A stretch of DNA of 64,000 bases from Enterococcus sp. BWB1-3. GTDB lineage: Bacteria; Bacillota; Bacilli; Lactobacillales; Enterococcaceae. A program made the position numbers and the translations under genes. The notes beneath the pieces are model-generated. The model saw nothing but the letters and a program-made list of their open reading frames with translations. It ran no database searches and was not told where the DNA came from. The first letter of the stretch is position 1; every line of letters begins with the position of its first letter. Location of the stretch: contig NZ_JADOEP010000016.1 in the NCBI RefSeq assembly GCF_016745275.1, positions 1 through 64,000 on the forward strand. Reading direction: 5' to 3'. Positions 44,560 to 56,010 of this stretch are shown here, in pieces.

Positions 44560-45129
44560 TCATTCTTTACGATAATTAAACTCTGTTTCCAGCAGTCTAG
44601 CCAGACCCGCAATCGGCAGTCCCATGATTGAATAGTAATCTCCTTTTATTTCTTTGACAAACAATGCTCCCTGCTCCTGAATTCCGTACGCTCCTGCTTT
44701 ATCCTTATATTCATCTACATCCAGGTAACGATTAATTTCTTCATCTGATAAATCATAAAACACCACTTCCGCAGGTACAAGAAGTGAAGAAACATGGTTG
44801 TCTGCCATGATAAAGACAGAAGTGTAAACAAGATGCTTTCTGCCGCTCAGCTTTCTCAATACTTGGAACCCATGCTCCCGAGAGACTGGTTTTCCAATAA
44901 TTTCATCATCAATGGTCACAATTGTATCGCAGCCGATAACCAGCGTTTCCGGATTCTCTTGAGTAATATACCGAGCTTTTTTTTCTGCCATTGTTTCCAC
45001 ATATTGAACGGGTGTCATCCCTTTTGGTACTTCTTCATTGATATCAGCAGCCAGCACAGTGAACTCATCTACAATTCGCTTAAGCAGTTCCTGTCTGCGC
45101 GGAGACTGGGAAGCTAAAATAATCTTCAT
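44560..45129 (-). CDS. maf: Maf-like nucleoside triphosphate pyrophosphatase
   Basis: 189 aa. Opens with [17 protein letters not shown] (Maf signature), then [40 protein letters not shown] with the catalytic Asp, and [30 protein letters not shown]. It hydrolyses modified or canonical NTPs such as dTTP/UTP. It is 19 nt downstream of mutL, the last gene of the ricA-mutS-mutL-maf operon. Confidence 0.95.
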   Translation of the reverse strand: MKIILASQSPRRQELLKRIVDEFTVLAADINEEVPKGMTPVQYVETMAEKKARYITQENPETLVIGCDTIVTIDDEIIGKPVSREHGFQVLRKLSGRKHLVYTSVFIMADNHVSSLLVPAEVVFYDLSDEEINRYLDVDEYKDKAGAYGIQEQGALFVKEIKGDYYSIMGLPIAGLARLLETEFNYRKE

Positions 45130-45148
45130 GTATTTCCTTCTTTCCAGA

Positions 45149-47251
45149 TCAGTGCGGATCTTGAATTCGTTTAAACATTTTTTCCATATCTGAATTAGTA
45201 AAGTGGATTAACACCGGACGTCCGTGAGGGCAGTTGAAGGGATTGGCACACTCCGCCAAATCCTCCAATAAAATCCGAGCCTGCTGATCGTTTAGATAAT
45301 GATTAGCTTTAATTGAACGTTTGCAGCTCATCATAATAGCAGTAGCCTCACGGAATTTTTTTACACTGACCTGACCGGTAATCAGAAGCATATCGATCAT
45401 TTCACGAATAATCACTTCCTCTTCTCCACCTGGGTACCAGGTAGGATGCGCTCTGACAATAAAACTGTTTTGTCCAAATTCTTCCAGAAAAATCCCGACA
45501 CTCTCCAGTTTTTCCTTTTGCTCACTAATCTTAATTGCATCACTGTTGGGATAATCCAACACAATAGGCACCAAAAGTTCCTGAAGATCATCAGATACTT
45601 CCCCGATTTTTTCCCGAAAGTATTCGTATTTAATTCGTTCCTGAGCAGCGTGCTGATCAACGATATACAGCCCTTCTTTGCTCTGCGCAAAGAGGTAGGT
45701 TCCATGCATCTGTCCAAAATACTCCAGCTCGGGAAAACGCTCCGTCTTCTTCTCCTGCTCAAGCCGTTCAACAGTTCGATTCAGCTCTTTTAGATTCTCT
45801 TTGCTGGACATCTCAAAATCAGGGTGATTTCGAGCCTCCTCTTCAAGAGCAGAAAAATCTATTACAGGCTCTTGTGACAGCTCATTTGAAGATTCGGCTG
45901 GCAGTGCTGTTTCATGCTGCTCACGTTCAAGAAATTCTCCTCCTGCAGGTTGATTAGTTGAATAATCAGCTTGTTTTTCTTCAATGATTGATTCTGGCTG
46001 TTCACAGCGCATAGGCTTTTGCTCTTGATAGGAATTATTTGAATCTGACGGTGCTGCCTGACTCGTCTCTTCGCTTTTGCCCTCTACAAAAAAACGACCT
46101 TCTACAGAATCATATTGCAGGCTTCCAGGTTTGCGAACAGCTTCAGGTGTTGTCTTCACATCAGCTGTTTCTTCCACCAAAGGGATTTCCATTTGTTCGA
46201 CTCGCTCCTGCTGCTCTGCTTTTTTCTTAAAATTAAGATTTGCAGCAGCATTTGGAATCAGCTGTTCCTGACTCAGTGCTTCTCCTATTGCTTCACTAAT
46301 CAATGCCATTAATTCTTTCTCTTTACTCAATCGAACTTCCTGCTTTGTCGGATGAACATTTACATCTACCAGAAGCGGGTCCATGGTTACTTCCAAAACA
46401 GCGATCGGAAAGCGGCCGACCATCAGCTTTGAGCCATAGCCATTAATAATTGCCTTATTCAGCATAAAATTTTTGATATAGCGGCCATTAATAATCGTTG
46501 AAAGGTAATTCCTGCCGGCTCTTGTAACTTCCGGCAGTGAAATATAGCCATTTACTTCAAAGTCCAAGTCTTTCCCCTGAATTTTCAGCATTTTTTTAGC
46601 TGTACCGATTCCGTAAATTCCGGCAATCGTTTGTTTTAGATCTCCTGTTCCAGCAGTACTCATCATTTTGTTGCCGTCATGAACCACGCGAAATGCGATA
46701 TCAGGATGGCTTAATGCCAGACGATTGACAATGTCACCGACCGTAGCTAATTCTGTCTGGATAGTTTTTACATATTTCAATCGGGCAGGTGTATTGAAAA
46801 AGAGGTTTTCCACTGTAATCTTTGTCCCTTTGCGTAAGGCTCCCGGACGATGCTCTTCCAGTTTACCACCAACAAATTTGGCGAAGCTTCCCTCTTCTTC
46901 CTCACTGACTGCTGTTTCAATTGTCAGCTCGGAAACAGAGGCAATACTCGGCAGGGCTTCCCCTCGAAACCCAAGGCTTCGAATCCTAAACAGATCATCT
47001 CTTGTGTGAATCTTACTTGTTGCATGGCGTTTAAACGCATTTATCACGTCATCTTTTGCAATACCATCACCGTTATCAATCACCTGGATAGTCTTCAGTC
47101 CAGCTTCTTCAATAAAAATATCAATCTGTGTGCTGCCGGCATCTATAGCATTTTCAACCAGCTCTTTCACAACCGAAGCAGGACGTTCCACCACTTCACC
47201 AGCAGCAATTTGATTGGCCAGTTGTTCCGATAGCTCTTTGATTTTTCCCAT
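45149..47251 (-). CDS. mutL: DNA mismatch repair protein MutL
   Basis: 700 aa. GHKL ATPase motifs [30 protein letters not shown] in the N-terminal 330 residues, a poorly conserved Glu/Gln-rich linker (350-500), and the C-terminal dimerisation/endonuclease domain with [12 protein letters not shown], the DQHA(X)2E(X)4E nicking motif found in species without MutH, and the late CPHGRPV zinc motif. It links MutS to downstream repair. 29 nt after mutS, with AAAGGAGG upstream. Confidence 0.97.
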   Translation of the reverse strand: MGKIKELSEQLANQIAAGEVVERPASVVKELVENAIDAGSTQIDIFIEEAGLKTIQVIDNGDGIAKDDVINAFKRHATSKIHTRDDLFRIRSLGFRGEALPSIASVSELTIETAVSEEEEGSFAKFVGGKLEEHRPGALRKGTKITVENLFFNTPARLKYVKTIQTELATVGDIVNRLALSHPDIAFRVVHDGNKMMSTAGTGDLKQTIAGIYGIGTAKKMLKIQGKDLDFEVNGYISLPEVTRAGRNYLSTIINGRYIKNFMLNKAIINGYGSKLMVGRFPIAVLEVTMDPLLVDVNVHPTKQEVRLSKEKELMALISEAIGEALSQEQLIPNAAANLNFKKKAEQQERVEQMEIPLVEETADVKTTPEAVRKPGSLQYDSVEGRFFVEGKSEETSQAAPSDSNNSYQEQKPMRCEQPESIIEEKQADYSTNQPAGGEFLEREQHETALPAESSNELSQEPVIDFSALEEEARNHPDFEMSSKENLKELNRTVERLEQEKKTERFPELEYFGQMHGTYLFAQSKEGLYIVDQHAAQERIKYEYFREKIGEVSDDLQELLVPIVLDYPNSDAIKISEQKEKLESVGIFLEEFGQNSFIVRAHPTWYPGGEEEVIIREMIDMLLITGQVSVKKFREATAIMMSCKRSIKANHYLNDQQARILLEDLAECANPFNCPHGRPVLIHFTNSDMEKMFKRIQDPH

Positions 47252-47280
47252 TTGTTGTGTTGCCTCCTTTTTGTGGAGAT

Positions 47281-49848
47281 TTAAATTCTTTTCTGTAAAT
47301 CATAGAGAATGTTTAATGCATCCATTGGTGTCATTTCCAACAAATTCATTCTCTTCAAGGTATCAATAACACTCAATTCATCCGTGGACACTTCCTTAAA
47401 CAAGGAGAGCTGTTCTGTTTCTTCATCTACTGCAGAAATCTTGGCTTCCGTAGGACTACCGGCTTCCTGAGATTCAAGTGCAGAAAGAATTGTTGCAGCT
47501 CTTTCCAAGAGGTCAATTGGCAATCCGGCAATTTTTGCCACGTGAATTCCATAGCTTTTGTCTGCCGGCCCCTCCATCATTTTATGGAGAAAAACGACTT
47601 CTCCATTTTTTTCCACTGCTCCTACATGAATATTTTTTAAACTGTCCAGAGAATCATCCAGCGCAGTTAACTCATGGTAATGAGTCGAAAAAAGTGTCTT
47701 AGCTTTTACTTTTTTATGAATATACTCAATAATCGCCTGTGCCAGGGCCATTCCATCATAGGTTGCTGTTCCTCGTCCCAATTCATCAAATAGAATCAGG
47801 CTGTCTGGTGTTGCATGGCGTAACGCTTGATTTGCTTCCATCATTTCTACCATAAACGTACTTTGTCCGGCAATCAAATCATCCGATGCACCGATACGAG
47901 TGAAAATCTGATCAAAGATCGGCAGCTCCGCAGATTCAGCAGGAATAAAGCAGCCGATTTGTGCCATAACCACAGTTAACGCAAGCTGACGCATATACGT
48001 GCTTTTACCGGACATATTCGGACCAGTAATCAGCAGAATCAGGTCTTCAGAATTCATCTGAATGCTGTTTGGAATGTATTCCTGATGTCCCAACACCTTT
48101 TCAACAACGGGATGGCGGCCGTCTTTAATATTCAGTTTTCCATTTCCTGATTTCAATATCGGACGGATATACTGATAACGCTCGCTGACTGCAGCAAAAG
48201 CTTGAAGAACATCTACTGTACTGAGAGATTTTGCCAAACGCTGCAGCCGATCAATACTGCCTTTTACCTTCTCCCGCACTTCCAGAAACAGCTGATACTC
48301 TAAATCAACTGACTTCTCTTCTGCTTCCAAAATCAGTTTTTCCATTTCCTTTAATTCCGGAGTGATAAAGCGTTCTGCATTTGCCAATGTCTGTTTCCGC
48401 TCATATTTTCCCTCTTCCAGATTGCCTAGATTGGCTCTGGTTACTTCAATGTAATATCCAAATACTCGGTTAAAGCCGACTTTCAGCGTTTTAATTCCAG
48501 TCTCTTTGCGCTCTTTGGCTTCCAGTTCAGCCAGCCATTGTTTACCGTGCTTCATTGCATCACGATATTCATCTAGTTTTTCATTGTAACCGTCTTTGAT
48601 CACATTTCCTTCGGTAATCTGCAACGGTGCTTCTTCCATGATTGATGTATCAATCAGTTCAACAAGATCCTCCACCGGATTCAGCTCCACTAAAAGATCG
48701 TTCCACTCGCCCTGATTAATGCCGACAATCAGCTCTCGAATCATCGGTACCTGTTCCAATGATGTTTTCAGCTGAATCAGATCCCGTCCGTTGATACTCC
48801 CAAACGCCACTCGTCCGGCTAAACGCTCAAGATCATAGACTTTTGTCAATGCAGCCTGAAGATCTATCCGTTCAAAATAAGCAGTCAGTAAGGCCTGAAC
48901 CATTTCCTGACGTTTAACAATCTGCTTTTCCTGAATCAGCGGACGATCCAGCCATTGCTTCAGCAAACGACCGCCCATCGCTGTTTTCGTCTCATCCAGC
49001 AGCCATAAAAGAGTACCCTGTTTTTTCCCTGACCGAATCGAGCGGGTCAGCTCTAAATTGAATTTTGAGTAATAATCCATTTTCAAGAAATGATTTGGCT
49101 GATACTCAACCGCCTGCTGAATATGCGACAGACTGCGTTTCTGAGTAATAGCCAGATAAGTCAGCAGCTTTAATGTAACATTAATTTCCAACGGTTCAGA
49201 CAACGTACTGGTCAAAAAGCTGAACTCTGCATTCTCCTGACTTTCCAACTGTTCGGAAAAAATGATTGTTAAACGCTCCCTCAAAGCATGCGCAAGTGAA
49301 TCAGGAATTTCACTTCCCAGCACAATCTCTTTTGTCTGCAAGGCCGCTGCTTCATTAATCACCTGTTCTTCATCGGTTAGCGTTGCACTTTTTAATTCGC
49401 CTGTTGACAGGTCCACATAAGCCAGACCATATTTCCCGCCTTCAGAAACAATTGCAGTCAAGTAGTTGTTATCTTTTGCTTCCAGCCCTTTACTTTCCAT
49501 TACAGTTCCCGGTGTAACCAGCTGTACGACTTCTCGCTTCACCATTCCCTTGGTTGTTTTAGGATCTTCTACCTGTTCACAGATTGCTACTTTATAACCC
49601 ATTTCCACCAGTGTATCAATATAGCCTTGCGCCGCATGATGAGGGACCCCGCACATTGGTATTGGATCATCTGCATTCCGGTTTCTGCTTGTCAGAGTCA
49701 GTTCCAGCAGTTGAGTAGCTTTTTCTGCATCTTCATAAAACATCTCATAGAAATCTCCAAGACGGTAAAAAAGAAAGGCATCCGGATATTGCCCTTTAAT
49801 CGTCAGATATTGGTCCATCATTGGTGTATTTTTTGTTTTTTGCGGCAA
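47281..49848 (-). CDS. mutS: DNA mismatch repair protein MutS
   Basis: 855 aa. Domain I carries the mismatch-reading motif ([15 protein letters not shown]), domains II-IV follow, and the ATPase has Walker [16 protein letters not shown] (~603), [21 protein letters not shown] Walker B and THYHEL. It recognises mispairs and recruits MutL. The start is a TTG with AAGGA upstream. ricA precedes it by 5 nt. Confidence 0.97.
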   Translation of the reverse strand: MPQKTKNTPMMDQYLTIKGQYPDAFLFYRLGDFYEMFYEDAEKATQLLELTLTSRNRNADDPIPMCGVPHHAAQGYIDTLVEMGYKVAICEQVEDPKTTKGMVKREVVQLVTPGTVMESKGLEAKDNNYLTAIVSEGGKYGLAYVDLSTGELKSATLTDEEQVINEAAALQTKEIVLGSEIPDSLAHALRERLTIIFSEQLESQENAEFSFLTSTLSEPLEINVTLKLLTYLAITQKRSLSHIQQAVEYQPNHFLKMDYYSKFNLELTRSIRSGKKQGTLLWLLDETKTAMGGRLLKQWLDRPLIQEKQIVKRQEMVQALLTAYFERIDLQAALTKVYDLERLAGRVAFGSINGRDLIQLKTSLEQVPMIRELIVGINQGEWNDLLVELNPVEDLVELIDTSIMEEAPLQITEGNVIKDGYNEKLDEYRDAMKHGKQWLAELEAKERKETGIKTLKVGFNRVFGYYIEVTRANLGNLEEGKYERKQTLANAERFITPELKEMEKLILEAEEKSVDLEYQLFLEVREKVKGSIDRLQRLAKSLSTVDVLQAFAAVSERYQYIRPILKSGNGKLNIKDGRHPVVEKVLGHQEYIPNSIQMNSEDLILLITGPNMSGKSTYMRQLALTVVMAQIGCFIPAESAELPIFDQIFTRIGASDDLIAGQSTFMVEMMEANQALRHATPDSLILFDELGRGTATYDGMALAQAIIEYIHKKVKAKTLFSTHYHELTALDDSLDSLKNIHVGAVEKNGEVVFLHKMMEGPADKSYGIHVAKIAGLPIDLLERAATILSALESQEAGSPTEAKISAVDEETEQLSLFKEVSTDELSVIDTLKRMNLLEMTPMDALNILYDLQKRI

Positions 49849-49853
49849 TGTAT

Positions 49854-50240
49854 TTATCCTTCTTTCTCTAATTGATCATTTATCCCACGCTGAATCATTG
49901 CTGTGATGTGCTGTAGAAGATCATTCGCTTCTTTCAGCTGTTCTCTGTAGGCAACTACCAGCGGATGTTCATCGAACTGAGCAGTTAGTTCATCCGCACG
50001 CTTCAATGCTTCCTGCTCTGCAACGGGCTTGCCATAATGGGCAAACTGAACTGCATCTTTCTGTGCTCGTTTAATTTCTTCCACCAGCTGAGCCAGTTTT
50101 TCATTGTTTTTCACTCTCTGTTCAATCCGTTTATATTGTTGAATTGTTTCATTCTGTTCAAGCAGCTCCAGTAATTTTTCCAGTTCTGCATCTATGTTTT
50201 CGTCTCCAATGGAGTAGTCCATATTATCCACCTTTATCAA
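49854..50240 (-). CDS. ricA: RicA (YmcA) family regulator, RicAFT complex subunit
   Basis: 128 aa, all-helical YlbF/YmcA fold: [63 protein letters not shown]. In Bacillus subtilis YmcA, YlbF and YaaT form an Fe-S complex that steers RNase Y mRNA maturation and influences biofilm and competence; ymcA also lies just upstream of mutS there. Same order here, 5 nt before mutS. The rny gene is present in this window. Confidence 0.85.
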   Translation of the reverse strand: MIKVDNMDYSIGDENIDAELEKLLELLEQNETIQQYKRIEQRVKNNEKLAQLVEEIKRAQKDAVQFAHYGKPVAEQEALKRADELTAQFDEHPLVVAYREQLKEANDLLQHITAMIQRGINDQLEKEG

Positions 50241-50495
50241 TTTGACTTTATCAAAATATGTATGTTTATTTTAACACATTCTGTTCTTTTGCCAAAATCT
50301 GTTTTCTATATAAAAGGACAGCTTATCTATTTTTCTCTAGTTTCATTATAATGACTCATCCAGTTTTTTTGTGCAAAAAAACTTCAGTACTCTAATTATT
50401 GATCTCAAATCAAATGGTTTGCTTATAAAAAGTTTTGCTATTGACGTTCGCTCTATTCTAAAGCAGTTTTGAAAGAAAAAGATTTGAAAGAAAAA

Positions 50496-50525
50496 GAGCG
50501 GGAATATATCTTCCCCCGCCCTTGT
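50496..50525 (-). terminator. Intrinsic terminator of ymdB
   Basis: GCGGGgg...TCCCGC stem on the minus strand followed by TCTTTTTCTTTC. Confidence 0.65.
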
Positions 50526-50528
50526 TTT

Positions 50529-51326
50529 CTACTCTCTGAATGGACGATCTTCGCTGACCTGAATCAGCTGTATGTCCTTAGCCAAACCTGTCTGATCATC
50601 CAGCTCAATAAAGCAGGCGGATAAAATACTCCGACCTTTATCAATTACCTCAAACCGTTGAGGCAATGCCGTCAAAAATTTTTCAAGTATATTGTCCCGC
50701 TTCATTCCTAAAATTCCATCATATGGGCCTGTCATGCCGACATCACTCAAATAAGCTGTTCCTTTTGGTAAAATGCGCGCATCATTTGTCTGGACATGAG
50801 TATGCGTTCCGATTACAGCACTGACTCTTCCGTCTAAAAACCAGCCCATTGCCTGCTTTTCACTGGTTGTTTCACCATGGAAATCCACAAAAATCAGAGG
50901 CGTTCGTTTTTGAGCTTCCTCAATCAGCTGTTCTGCTTTTCTAAATGGATCATCCAAATCAACCATAAACGAACGGGCTTGTAAATTAATAACAGCAAGT
51001 TCAATCTGGTTTACTTTCACATAGACAATCCCCTGACCAGGGGTTCCTTCTGGAAAATTTGCAGGGCGAATCATTTTCTTGGCATCATTGATAAATTCAA
51101 AGATGTCACGATTATCCCAGCTGTGATTGCCTAACGTAACAACATCCACGCCATCCTGTAAAAATTTTTTATATATTTTGCCGGTGATTCCTCTGCCTGC
51201 AGCAGCATTTTCTCCATTAGCGATCGTTACTTGAGGCTGATATTTCTTTTTTAATTTAGGAAGAACTTCTGTAAGCGTCTCTCTCCCAAGAGAACCTACA
51301 ACATCTCCTATAAATAATATACGCAA
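50529..51326 (-). CDS. ymdB: YmdB family metallophosphoesterase
   Basis: 265 aa. Calcineurin-like metal ligands: GDVVGSLGRETL, NGENAAAGRGIT, GNHSWDNRDIFEF, HGETTSEKQAMGWF, GTHTHVQTNDARIL and SDVGMTGPYDGILG, all in the YmdB/TIGR00282 arrangement. In B. subtilis YmdB has 2',3'-cyclic nucleotide phosphodiesterase activity and affects biofilm and motility, and is cotranscribed with rny. Here a peptide-binding protein gene lies between it and rny. Confidence 0.93.
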   Translation of the reverse strand: MRILFIGDVVGSLGRETLTEVLPKLKKKYQPQVTIANGENAAAGRGITGKIYKKFLQDGVDVVTLGNHSWDNRDIFEFINDAKKMIRPANFPEGTPGQGIVYVKVNQIELAVINLQARSFMVDLDDPFRKAEQLIEEAQKRTPLIFVDFHGETTSEKQAMGWFLDGRVSAVIGTHTHVQTNDARILPKGTAYLSDVGMTGPYDGILGMKRDNILEKFLTALPQRFEVIDKGRSILSACFIELDDQTGLAKDIQLIQVSEDRPFRE

Positions 51327-51329
51327 ACC

Positions 51330-51770
51330 CTTTACCTCTTCTCTTTTATTCTTACTGTCTTATTATAGAGGTTTTTTTTCAGAATGGAAAGTTTCTCTCT
51401 TTGAAACCTTTATATGCAGACTGGGAAAAGCTGTTGCTTCTAAACAAATTTGATATTTTCTATAAGTCAGCATTTAGAAACTGCTTCTACAAACCTTGCT
51501 GCAAACCAAACAGACCGGGATTTTGGTTTCCCGGTCTCACAGTTGCTTCTATATTCGATGAACTTATGACAGCTTTTGCTTGTCTCAAGTTGTCAGTCAT
51601 ACTTTTATCAGACTTTTCAGCGGAATGATGTACGTCCGATAATCAAATAAATTAGCGACAATCCATTTTAGAAAGAGAAGTGATTAATCGCAGAGAGACA
51701 TTCCGCTCTGGGAAATACCTGAAACACTGTTTACTCGGCAGAGAGATGGAACATACTAATGTCACAGTCC
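51330..51770. other. Intergenic region with hairpin
   Basis: A perfect hairpin AGACCGGGA/TCCCGGTCT-type at 51509-51537 lies downstream of the second oppA gene; on the minus strand it is followed by GTTTGGTTT and is probably its terminator. The rest holds the ymdB promoter region and nothing else visible. Confidence 0.5.
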
Positions 51771-51771
51771 T

Positions 51772-53451
51772 CTATTCTTCCATGTATGCCCATTTAAAGT
51801 CGTATTTTGCCCCAGTAGAGTGGTAATACAAATCTTTAATTTTAGGTGTACGTAAAAATACTTCTGCTTTTTGATAAATAGGGATAACACCCATATCATC
51901 CATAATTATTTTTTCTGCATTCAGATAATCTTGCCAGCGTGCTTCAGCAGTACTCAAATCTGTTGTTGCTGCTTTGTCAACCAGCTCATCATATTTTTTA
52001 TTTGAATATTGTCCGCGGTTGTAAGAATTGTCTGTTACAAACAGATCCAGGAAGCTGCTTGGATCTGCATAATCTGCTCCCCAGCCGCTGACCGCAACGT
52101 CAAAATCACTTTTGCTCATACGATCCAGCCGAACAGAAAATGGTACTGGACTAACTGTGATGTTAATTCCCTCCAGCACCTCACCAAGAGAACCTTGCAG
52201 ATATTCAGCCATTTTCTTACCACCATCTGAATCGTCTACCAGCAGGTCGATATCCAAAGAATCAATCTTCAATTCTTTTTTAGCTTTTGTCCAGTAGTCC
52301 TTTGCTTTCTTCTCATCATAAACGACACTGTTTCCAGCTTCTTTGGAAAAATCTTTGTTTGTATCTGGATTTGTTGTCAGACCTTTAGGTACAAGTCCTT
52401 CAGCAGCTGTTGAGCCATTGGCCAAAATTTGTGTAACGAGTGCATCACGATTAATTGCGTAAGATAATGCTTTACGCAAGTTTGCATTTTTATATGGTGA
52501 ATCTGTATCGATTTGATTCAGCTCCAGATAAAAAGTAGATGCTCCTTCAAGTACTAGATAATCAGGATCTTCTTTCATCTGCATTGCCAGCTCTCCAGAC
52601 AGCGGAACAGAATCAGCCTGTCCATCTTGATATAGATTCAAAGATGTTGGTGCTTCTTTTATTACATCTACAACGATTTTATCTAATTTCACTGTATCTT
52701 TGTCCCAATACATGTCATTTTTAGTATAAGACCAGTTTGTATCTGTTCCCGGTCCATCAAAATCAGTTAGTGTAAACGGCCCGTTATAAACAGCACTTTC
52801 ACTATTTGTTGTGTAGTCTTTCCCATATTTTTCAACAATATCCTGACGTTGAGGCAGGAATGAAGGGAAAGCCAAGAGATAATCAAAATAAGGTGTTGCT
52901 TTTTCCAAAGTGATTTCCAGCTCATAATCGCTGACTGCCTTGATTCCCAGTTCTTTCTTATCCATTTCACCTGCACTAATTTTTTCTGCATTTTTCACAG
53001 GTGCAAACATATGCGCATATTCTGATCCTGTATCCGGATCAACAGTTCTTTGCCATCCATAAACATAATTTTCTGCTGTTACAGGTTCGCCGTCTGTCCA
53101 GACTGCATCTTCACGCAGTTTAATTCTATAAATCAATCCATCTTCACTGACTTCTGCTTCTTCTGTTGCGCCGGCAGGTTGAGGATGATTGTCTTTATCC
53201 AAACGATAAATACCCTCATAAACATTATTCAAAGCTACAAAACTAACTTCGTCCGTTGCAAGTGACGGATCTGCGCTTGGTATTTCCTGTCTTTCAACAT
53301 AAGTGTAAACCTGTTCTCCAGTCGAAGCATTGTTGCCGCTTCCGGCAGCATCGCTGTCACTTGTATTATTTCCAGTAGTTGTACATGCTGCAAATGCAAA
53401 CACTAAAGCTGCTGCAGCAAAACCCAAAACAGCTTTTTTCTTGAATCCCAT
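51772..53451 (-). CDS. Peptide ABC transporter substrate-binding lipoprotein (OppA family) 2
   Basis: About 559 aa. Lipobox VFAFAACT, Ser/Gly/Asn linker, and the same SBP_bac_5 motifs as the first copy: PSADPSLATDEVSFVALNNVYEGIYRLD, KLREDAVWTDGEPVTAENYVYGWQRTVDP, LRKALSYAINRDALVTQIL, SGWGADYADPSSFLDLFVT. ATG chosen by GAGGAGG upstream. The two copies clearly arose by duplication and may differ in peptide preference, including signalling peptides. No permease genes adjacent. Confidence 0.92.
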   Translation of the reverse strand: MGFKKKAVLGFAAAALVFAFAACTTTGNNTSDSDAAGSGNNASTGEQVYTYVERQEIPSADPSLATDEVSFVALNNVYEGIYRLDKDNHPQPAGATEEAEVSEDGLIYRIKLREDAVWTDGEPVTAENYVYGWQRTVDPDTGSEYAHMFAPVKNAEKISAGEMDKKELGIKAVSDYELEITLEKATPYFDYLLAFPSFLPQRQDIVEKYGKDYTTNSESAVYNGPFTLTDFDGPGTDTNWSYTKNDMYWDKDTVKLDKIVVDVIKEAPTSLNLYQDGQADSVPLSGELAMQMKEDPDYLVLEGASTFYLELNQIDTDSPYKNANLRKALSYAINRDALVTQILANGSTAAEGLVPKGLTTNPDTNKDFSKEAGNSVVYDEKKAKDYWTKAKKELKIDSLDIDLLVDDSDGGKKMAEYLQGSLGEVLEGINITVSPVPFSVRLDRMSKSDFDVAVSGWGADYADPSSFLDLFVTDNSYNRGQYSNKKYDELVDKAATTDLSTAEARWQDYLNAEKIIMDDMGVIPIYQKAEVFLRTPKIKDLYYHSTGAKYDFKWAYMEE

Positions 53452-53469
53452 AAAATACCTCCTCATTAT

Positions 53470-53729
53470 TCAAAGCTACTCAGAATATATCAAATATACG
53501 CTGTCCTAGCAATGAAATACCCCTGTGTTTCCGTAAGCAATCAGTAAATTTTTAAATAGAAAGAAATGAGGAAAAATTCATTTTTATAGAACAAAACATA
53601 CGAAAAAAATTCCTCGAAAAATAACTAGCCTGTAAAATAGAGACCCTGCGCTCTTTTCCTCCTCTCATTTTCTTCAGAATAGTTTTTTTATTTTTAAAAA
53701 TATTCATTTTTAATTGCTGTGTACATAAA
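53470..53729. other. Intergenic, AT-rich
   Basis: About 260 bp holding the promoter of the second oppA gene; no further structure seen. Confidence 0.3.
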
Positions 53730-53772
53730 TAAAAAAACAGACAGGCGGTTTAACCGGCACTGTCTGTTCTCC
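53730..53772 (-). terminator. Intrinsic terminator of rny
   Basis: AACAGACAG..CCGG pairs with CCG.CTGTCTGTT on the minus strand followed by TTTTTTT. Confidence 0.85.
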
Positions 53773-53785
53773 ATAAATTTTAAAA

Positions 53786-55342
53786 TTATTTTGCATAATC
53801 TACTGCCCGTGTCTCACGGACAACTGTTACTTTGATGTGACCCGGATAATCCAGATCATCTTCAATTTTCTTGCGAATGTCTCGAACTAATCGAACGGCT
53901 TCCAAATCAGAAATTTCTTCCGGTTTAACCATTACACGAACTTCCCGTCCAGCCTGTACAGCAAAACTTGAGTCCACTCCGGCAAATCCGTTGGAGATAT
54001 TTTCCAGATTTTCCAGTCGGCGAATATAGTTTTCCAGTGACTCGCTGCGGGCACCCGGTCTTGCTGCTGATAAAGCATCTGCGGCTGCCACCAAGACAGA
54101 AATAACGGATGTTGCTTCGATATCTCCATGGTGAGAGGCGATTGCATTGATTACCACTGAATTTTCTTTATACTTCGCTGCCAGTTCTGCTCCGATTTCC
54201 ACGTGCGAACCTTCAATTTCATGATCCAGTGCTTTACCGATATCATGAAGCAGTCCTGCCCGTTTTGCCAGTTGAACATCTTCACCAAGCTCAGCTGCCA
54301 GTACACCTGTCAACTTCGCCACTTCGATAGAGTGATTCAATACATTCTGACCATAGCTGGTACGGAAACGCAGACGACCTAAAATCTTAATCAAATCGGG
54401 ATGCAAGGTATGAGCCCCAACTTCAAAAGCAGCTTGTTCCCCATACTCACGAATACGTTCATCCATCTCTTTACGGGATTTCTCAACCGTTTCTTCGATT
54501 CTTGCCGGGTGAATTCGTCCATCCTGAATCAGACGTTCAAGGGTCATCCGAGCAATCTCTCTTCTGATAGGATCAAAACCTGAAAGGACCACTGCTTCCG
54601 GAGTATCATCAATGATTAAATCAATTCCGGTTAATGTTTCCAGTGTTCGAATATTTCGACCTTCACGACCGATGATTCGTCCCTTCATTTCATCGTTAGG
54701 CAGGCTCACCACTGAAACCGTTGTTTCTGAGATAGAATCTGCTGCACAACGCTGAATGGCCAGAGACAGCAGATTCTTTGCTTTACGATCTGCTTCTTCT
54801 TTCGCACGCTGTTCTGATTCTTTAACCAGCACAGCCAGTTCATGACTCAGTTCCTCTTCTGTTGATTTCATGATGATGCTCTTGGCTTCATCCTTAGACA
54901 GGGAAGCAATACGTTCTATCTCTTGATGTTGTTTTTCTATCAGTTGTTCTACTTCTTTTTCCCGCTCATCAATTAATTGCTGTCTAGCACCTAGTTTATC
55001 TTCTTTTTCTTCCAGTGAGCTTTCGCGTTTTTCAAGAGTATCATCTTTACGGTCTAATGTTTGTTCTCTTTGTAACAAACGATTTTCCTGTGTTTTTAAC
55101 TCTAATTTGCTTTCTTTCAACTCACTTTCAATTTCTGATCGATACTTTTGGTTTTCTTCCTTTGCTTCCAACAAAGTTTCTTTTCTCAGAGTCTCAGCTT
55201 CTTTACGTGCCTCTTCAAGAATTCCGGCAGCAGAGCTTTTTGCTCCATCTACTGCCTTTTCATGACGAGATTTTGCAATATAAAAGCCTATTCCAAGACC
55301 GACAATCAATCCGACGATAGCGAGGGGAATTGTTAAACCCAT
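53786..55342 (-). CDS. rny: Ribonuclease Y
   Basis: About 518 aa. N-terminal membrane anchor ([17 protein letters not shown]), long coiled coil (residues ~30-200, Glu/Lys/Gln rich), KH domain ([33 protein letters not shown]) and HD domain with [21 protein letters not shown] and SHHGDIE. It is the main endonuclease starting mRNA decay in Firmicutes. I chose the ATG with GGAGGTGG upstream, five codons inside the longest reading. Confidence 0.97.
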   Translation of the reverse strand: MGLTIPLAIVGLIVGLGIGFYIAKSRHEKAVDGAKSSAAGILEEARKEAETLRKETLLEAKEENQKYRSEIESELKESKLELKTQENRLLQREQTLDRKDDTLEKRESSLEEKEDKLGARQQLIDEREKEVEQLIEKQHQEIERIASLSKDEAKSIIMKSTEEELSHELAVLVKESEQRAKEEADRKAKNLLSLAIQRCAADSISETTVSVVSLPNDEMKGRIIGREGRNIRTLETLTGIDLIIDDTPEAVVLSGFDPIRREIARMTLERLIQDGRIHPARIEETVEKSRKEMDERIREYGEQAAFEVGAHTLHPDLIKILGRLRFRTSYGQNVLNHSIEVAKLTGVLAAELGEDVQLAKRAGLLHDIGKALDHEIEGSHVEIGAELAAKYKENSVVINAIASHHGDIEATSVISVLVAAADALSAARPGARSESLENYIRRLENLENISNGFAGVDSSFAVQAGREVRVMVKPEEISDLEAVRLVRDIRKKIEDDLDYPGHIKVTVVRETRAVDYAK

Positions 55343-55357
55343 TGTTTCCACCTCCAT

Positions 55358-55911
55358 ACTATCCTGTTATTTTTTCAAAATATCATACAACTTTATTGAC
55401 ATATGAATGCCATTTTTAATACTCTGTTTCACGTGCATAAATTGCTAAATGCACATAAGTTTATTCTAATGTTTGTCTCTGAGTGTGTCAACTTAAAATA
55501 ACCATTCTTCTACAGCTTGCACCAATCAGAAAAACCTATTATTTCTGTAAAAAAAAGAGCACGTTGTCATATATTGATACGCTTTCTATTAAAGCAGACA
55601 AGGAAAAAACAAAAATTCCAAATCTATTTTACAGAGAGTTTTGTATGTATAAAAAATATAATTATTCTGTAGAAAAAAATACATGATTATTTCAAAAGTT
55701 ATCGACATCTGTCATAGTGTAATAATTAACATCAAAAGGAACTTTTTTTCTCACAATGGTTATGATGGGTTAGATTCGGAAATACAACGATACCGGATTA
55801 GAGAAATTTAAAAAATCTACGACATGAAAATGATACAGCAGTCATCGCAGTTTCTATAACTTCAAACTAAGAATCAGCTTTTATTTCGGTACACCGTTAT
55901 TTTAACCGAAC
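55358..55911. other. Intergenic region between rny and recA
   Basis: About 550 bp. It contains the rny promoter region. A plus-strand open frame at 55483-55686 (67 aa) has no good ribosome binding site or recognisable features and is not called. No gene such as pbpX, which lies here in B. subtilis, is present. Confidence 0.4.
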
Positions 55912-55946
55912 AAAAAAAGTCTAGAGGGATTTTTCCCCTCTAGACC
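55912..55946 (-). terminator. Intrinsic terminator of recA
   Basis: GTCTAGAGGG pairs with CCCTCTAGAC, followed by TTTTTTTG on the minus strand. Confidence 0.9.
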
Positions 55947-56010
55947 CGACATTACTTTATTGAATTCTCTTCACTAGCATCATTTGCTTTTGTTAATGAG
56001 CCGGAGTTTT

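Noticed and set aside
44794-45117. Plus-strand 107-codon frame inside maf
   Set aside because: Shadow of the conserved maf gene; the same applies to long antisense frames in mutL, mutS, the PTS genes and oppA.
55483-55686. Small plus-strand gene between rny and recA
   Set aside because: Composition typical of random AT-rich DNA, weak start context, no features.
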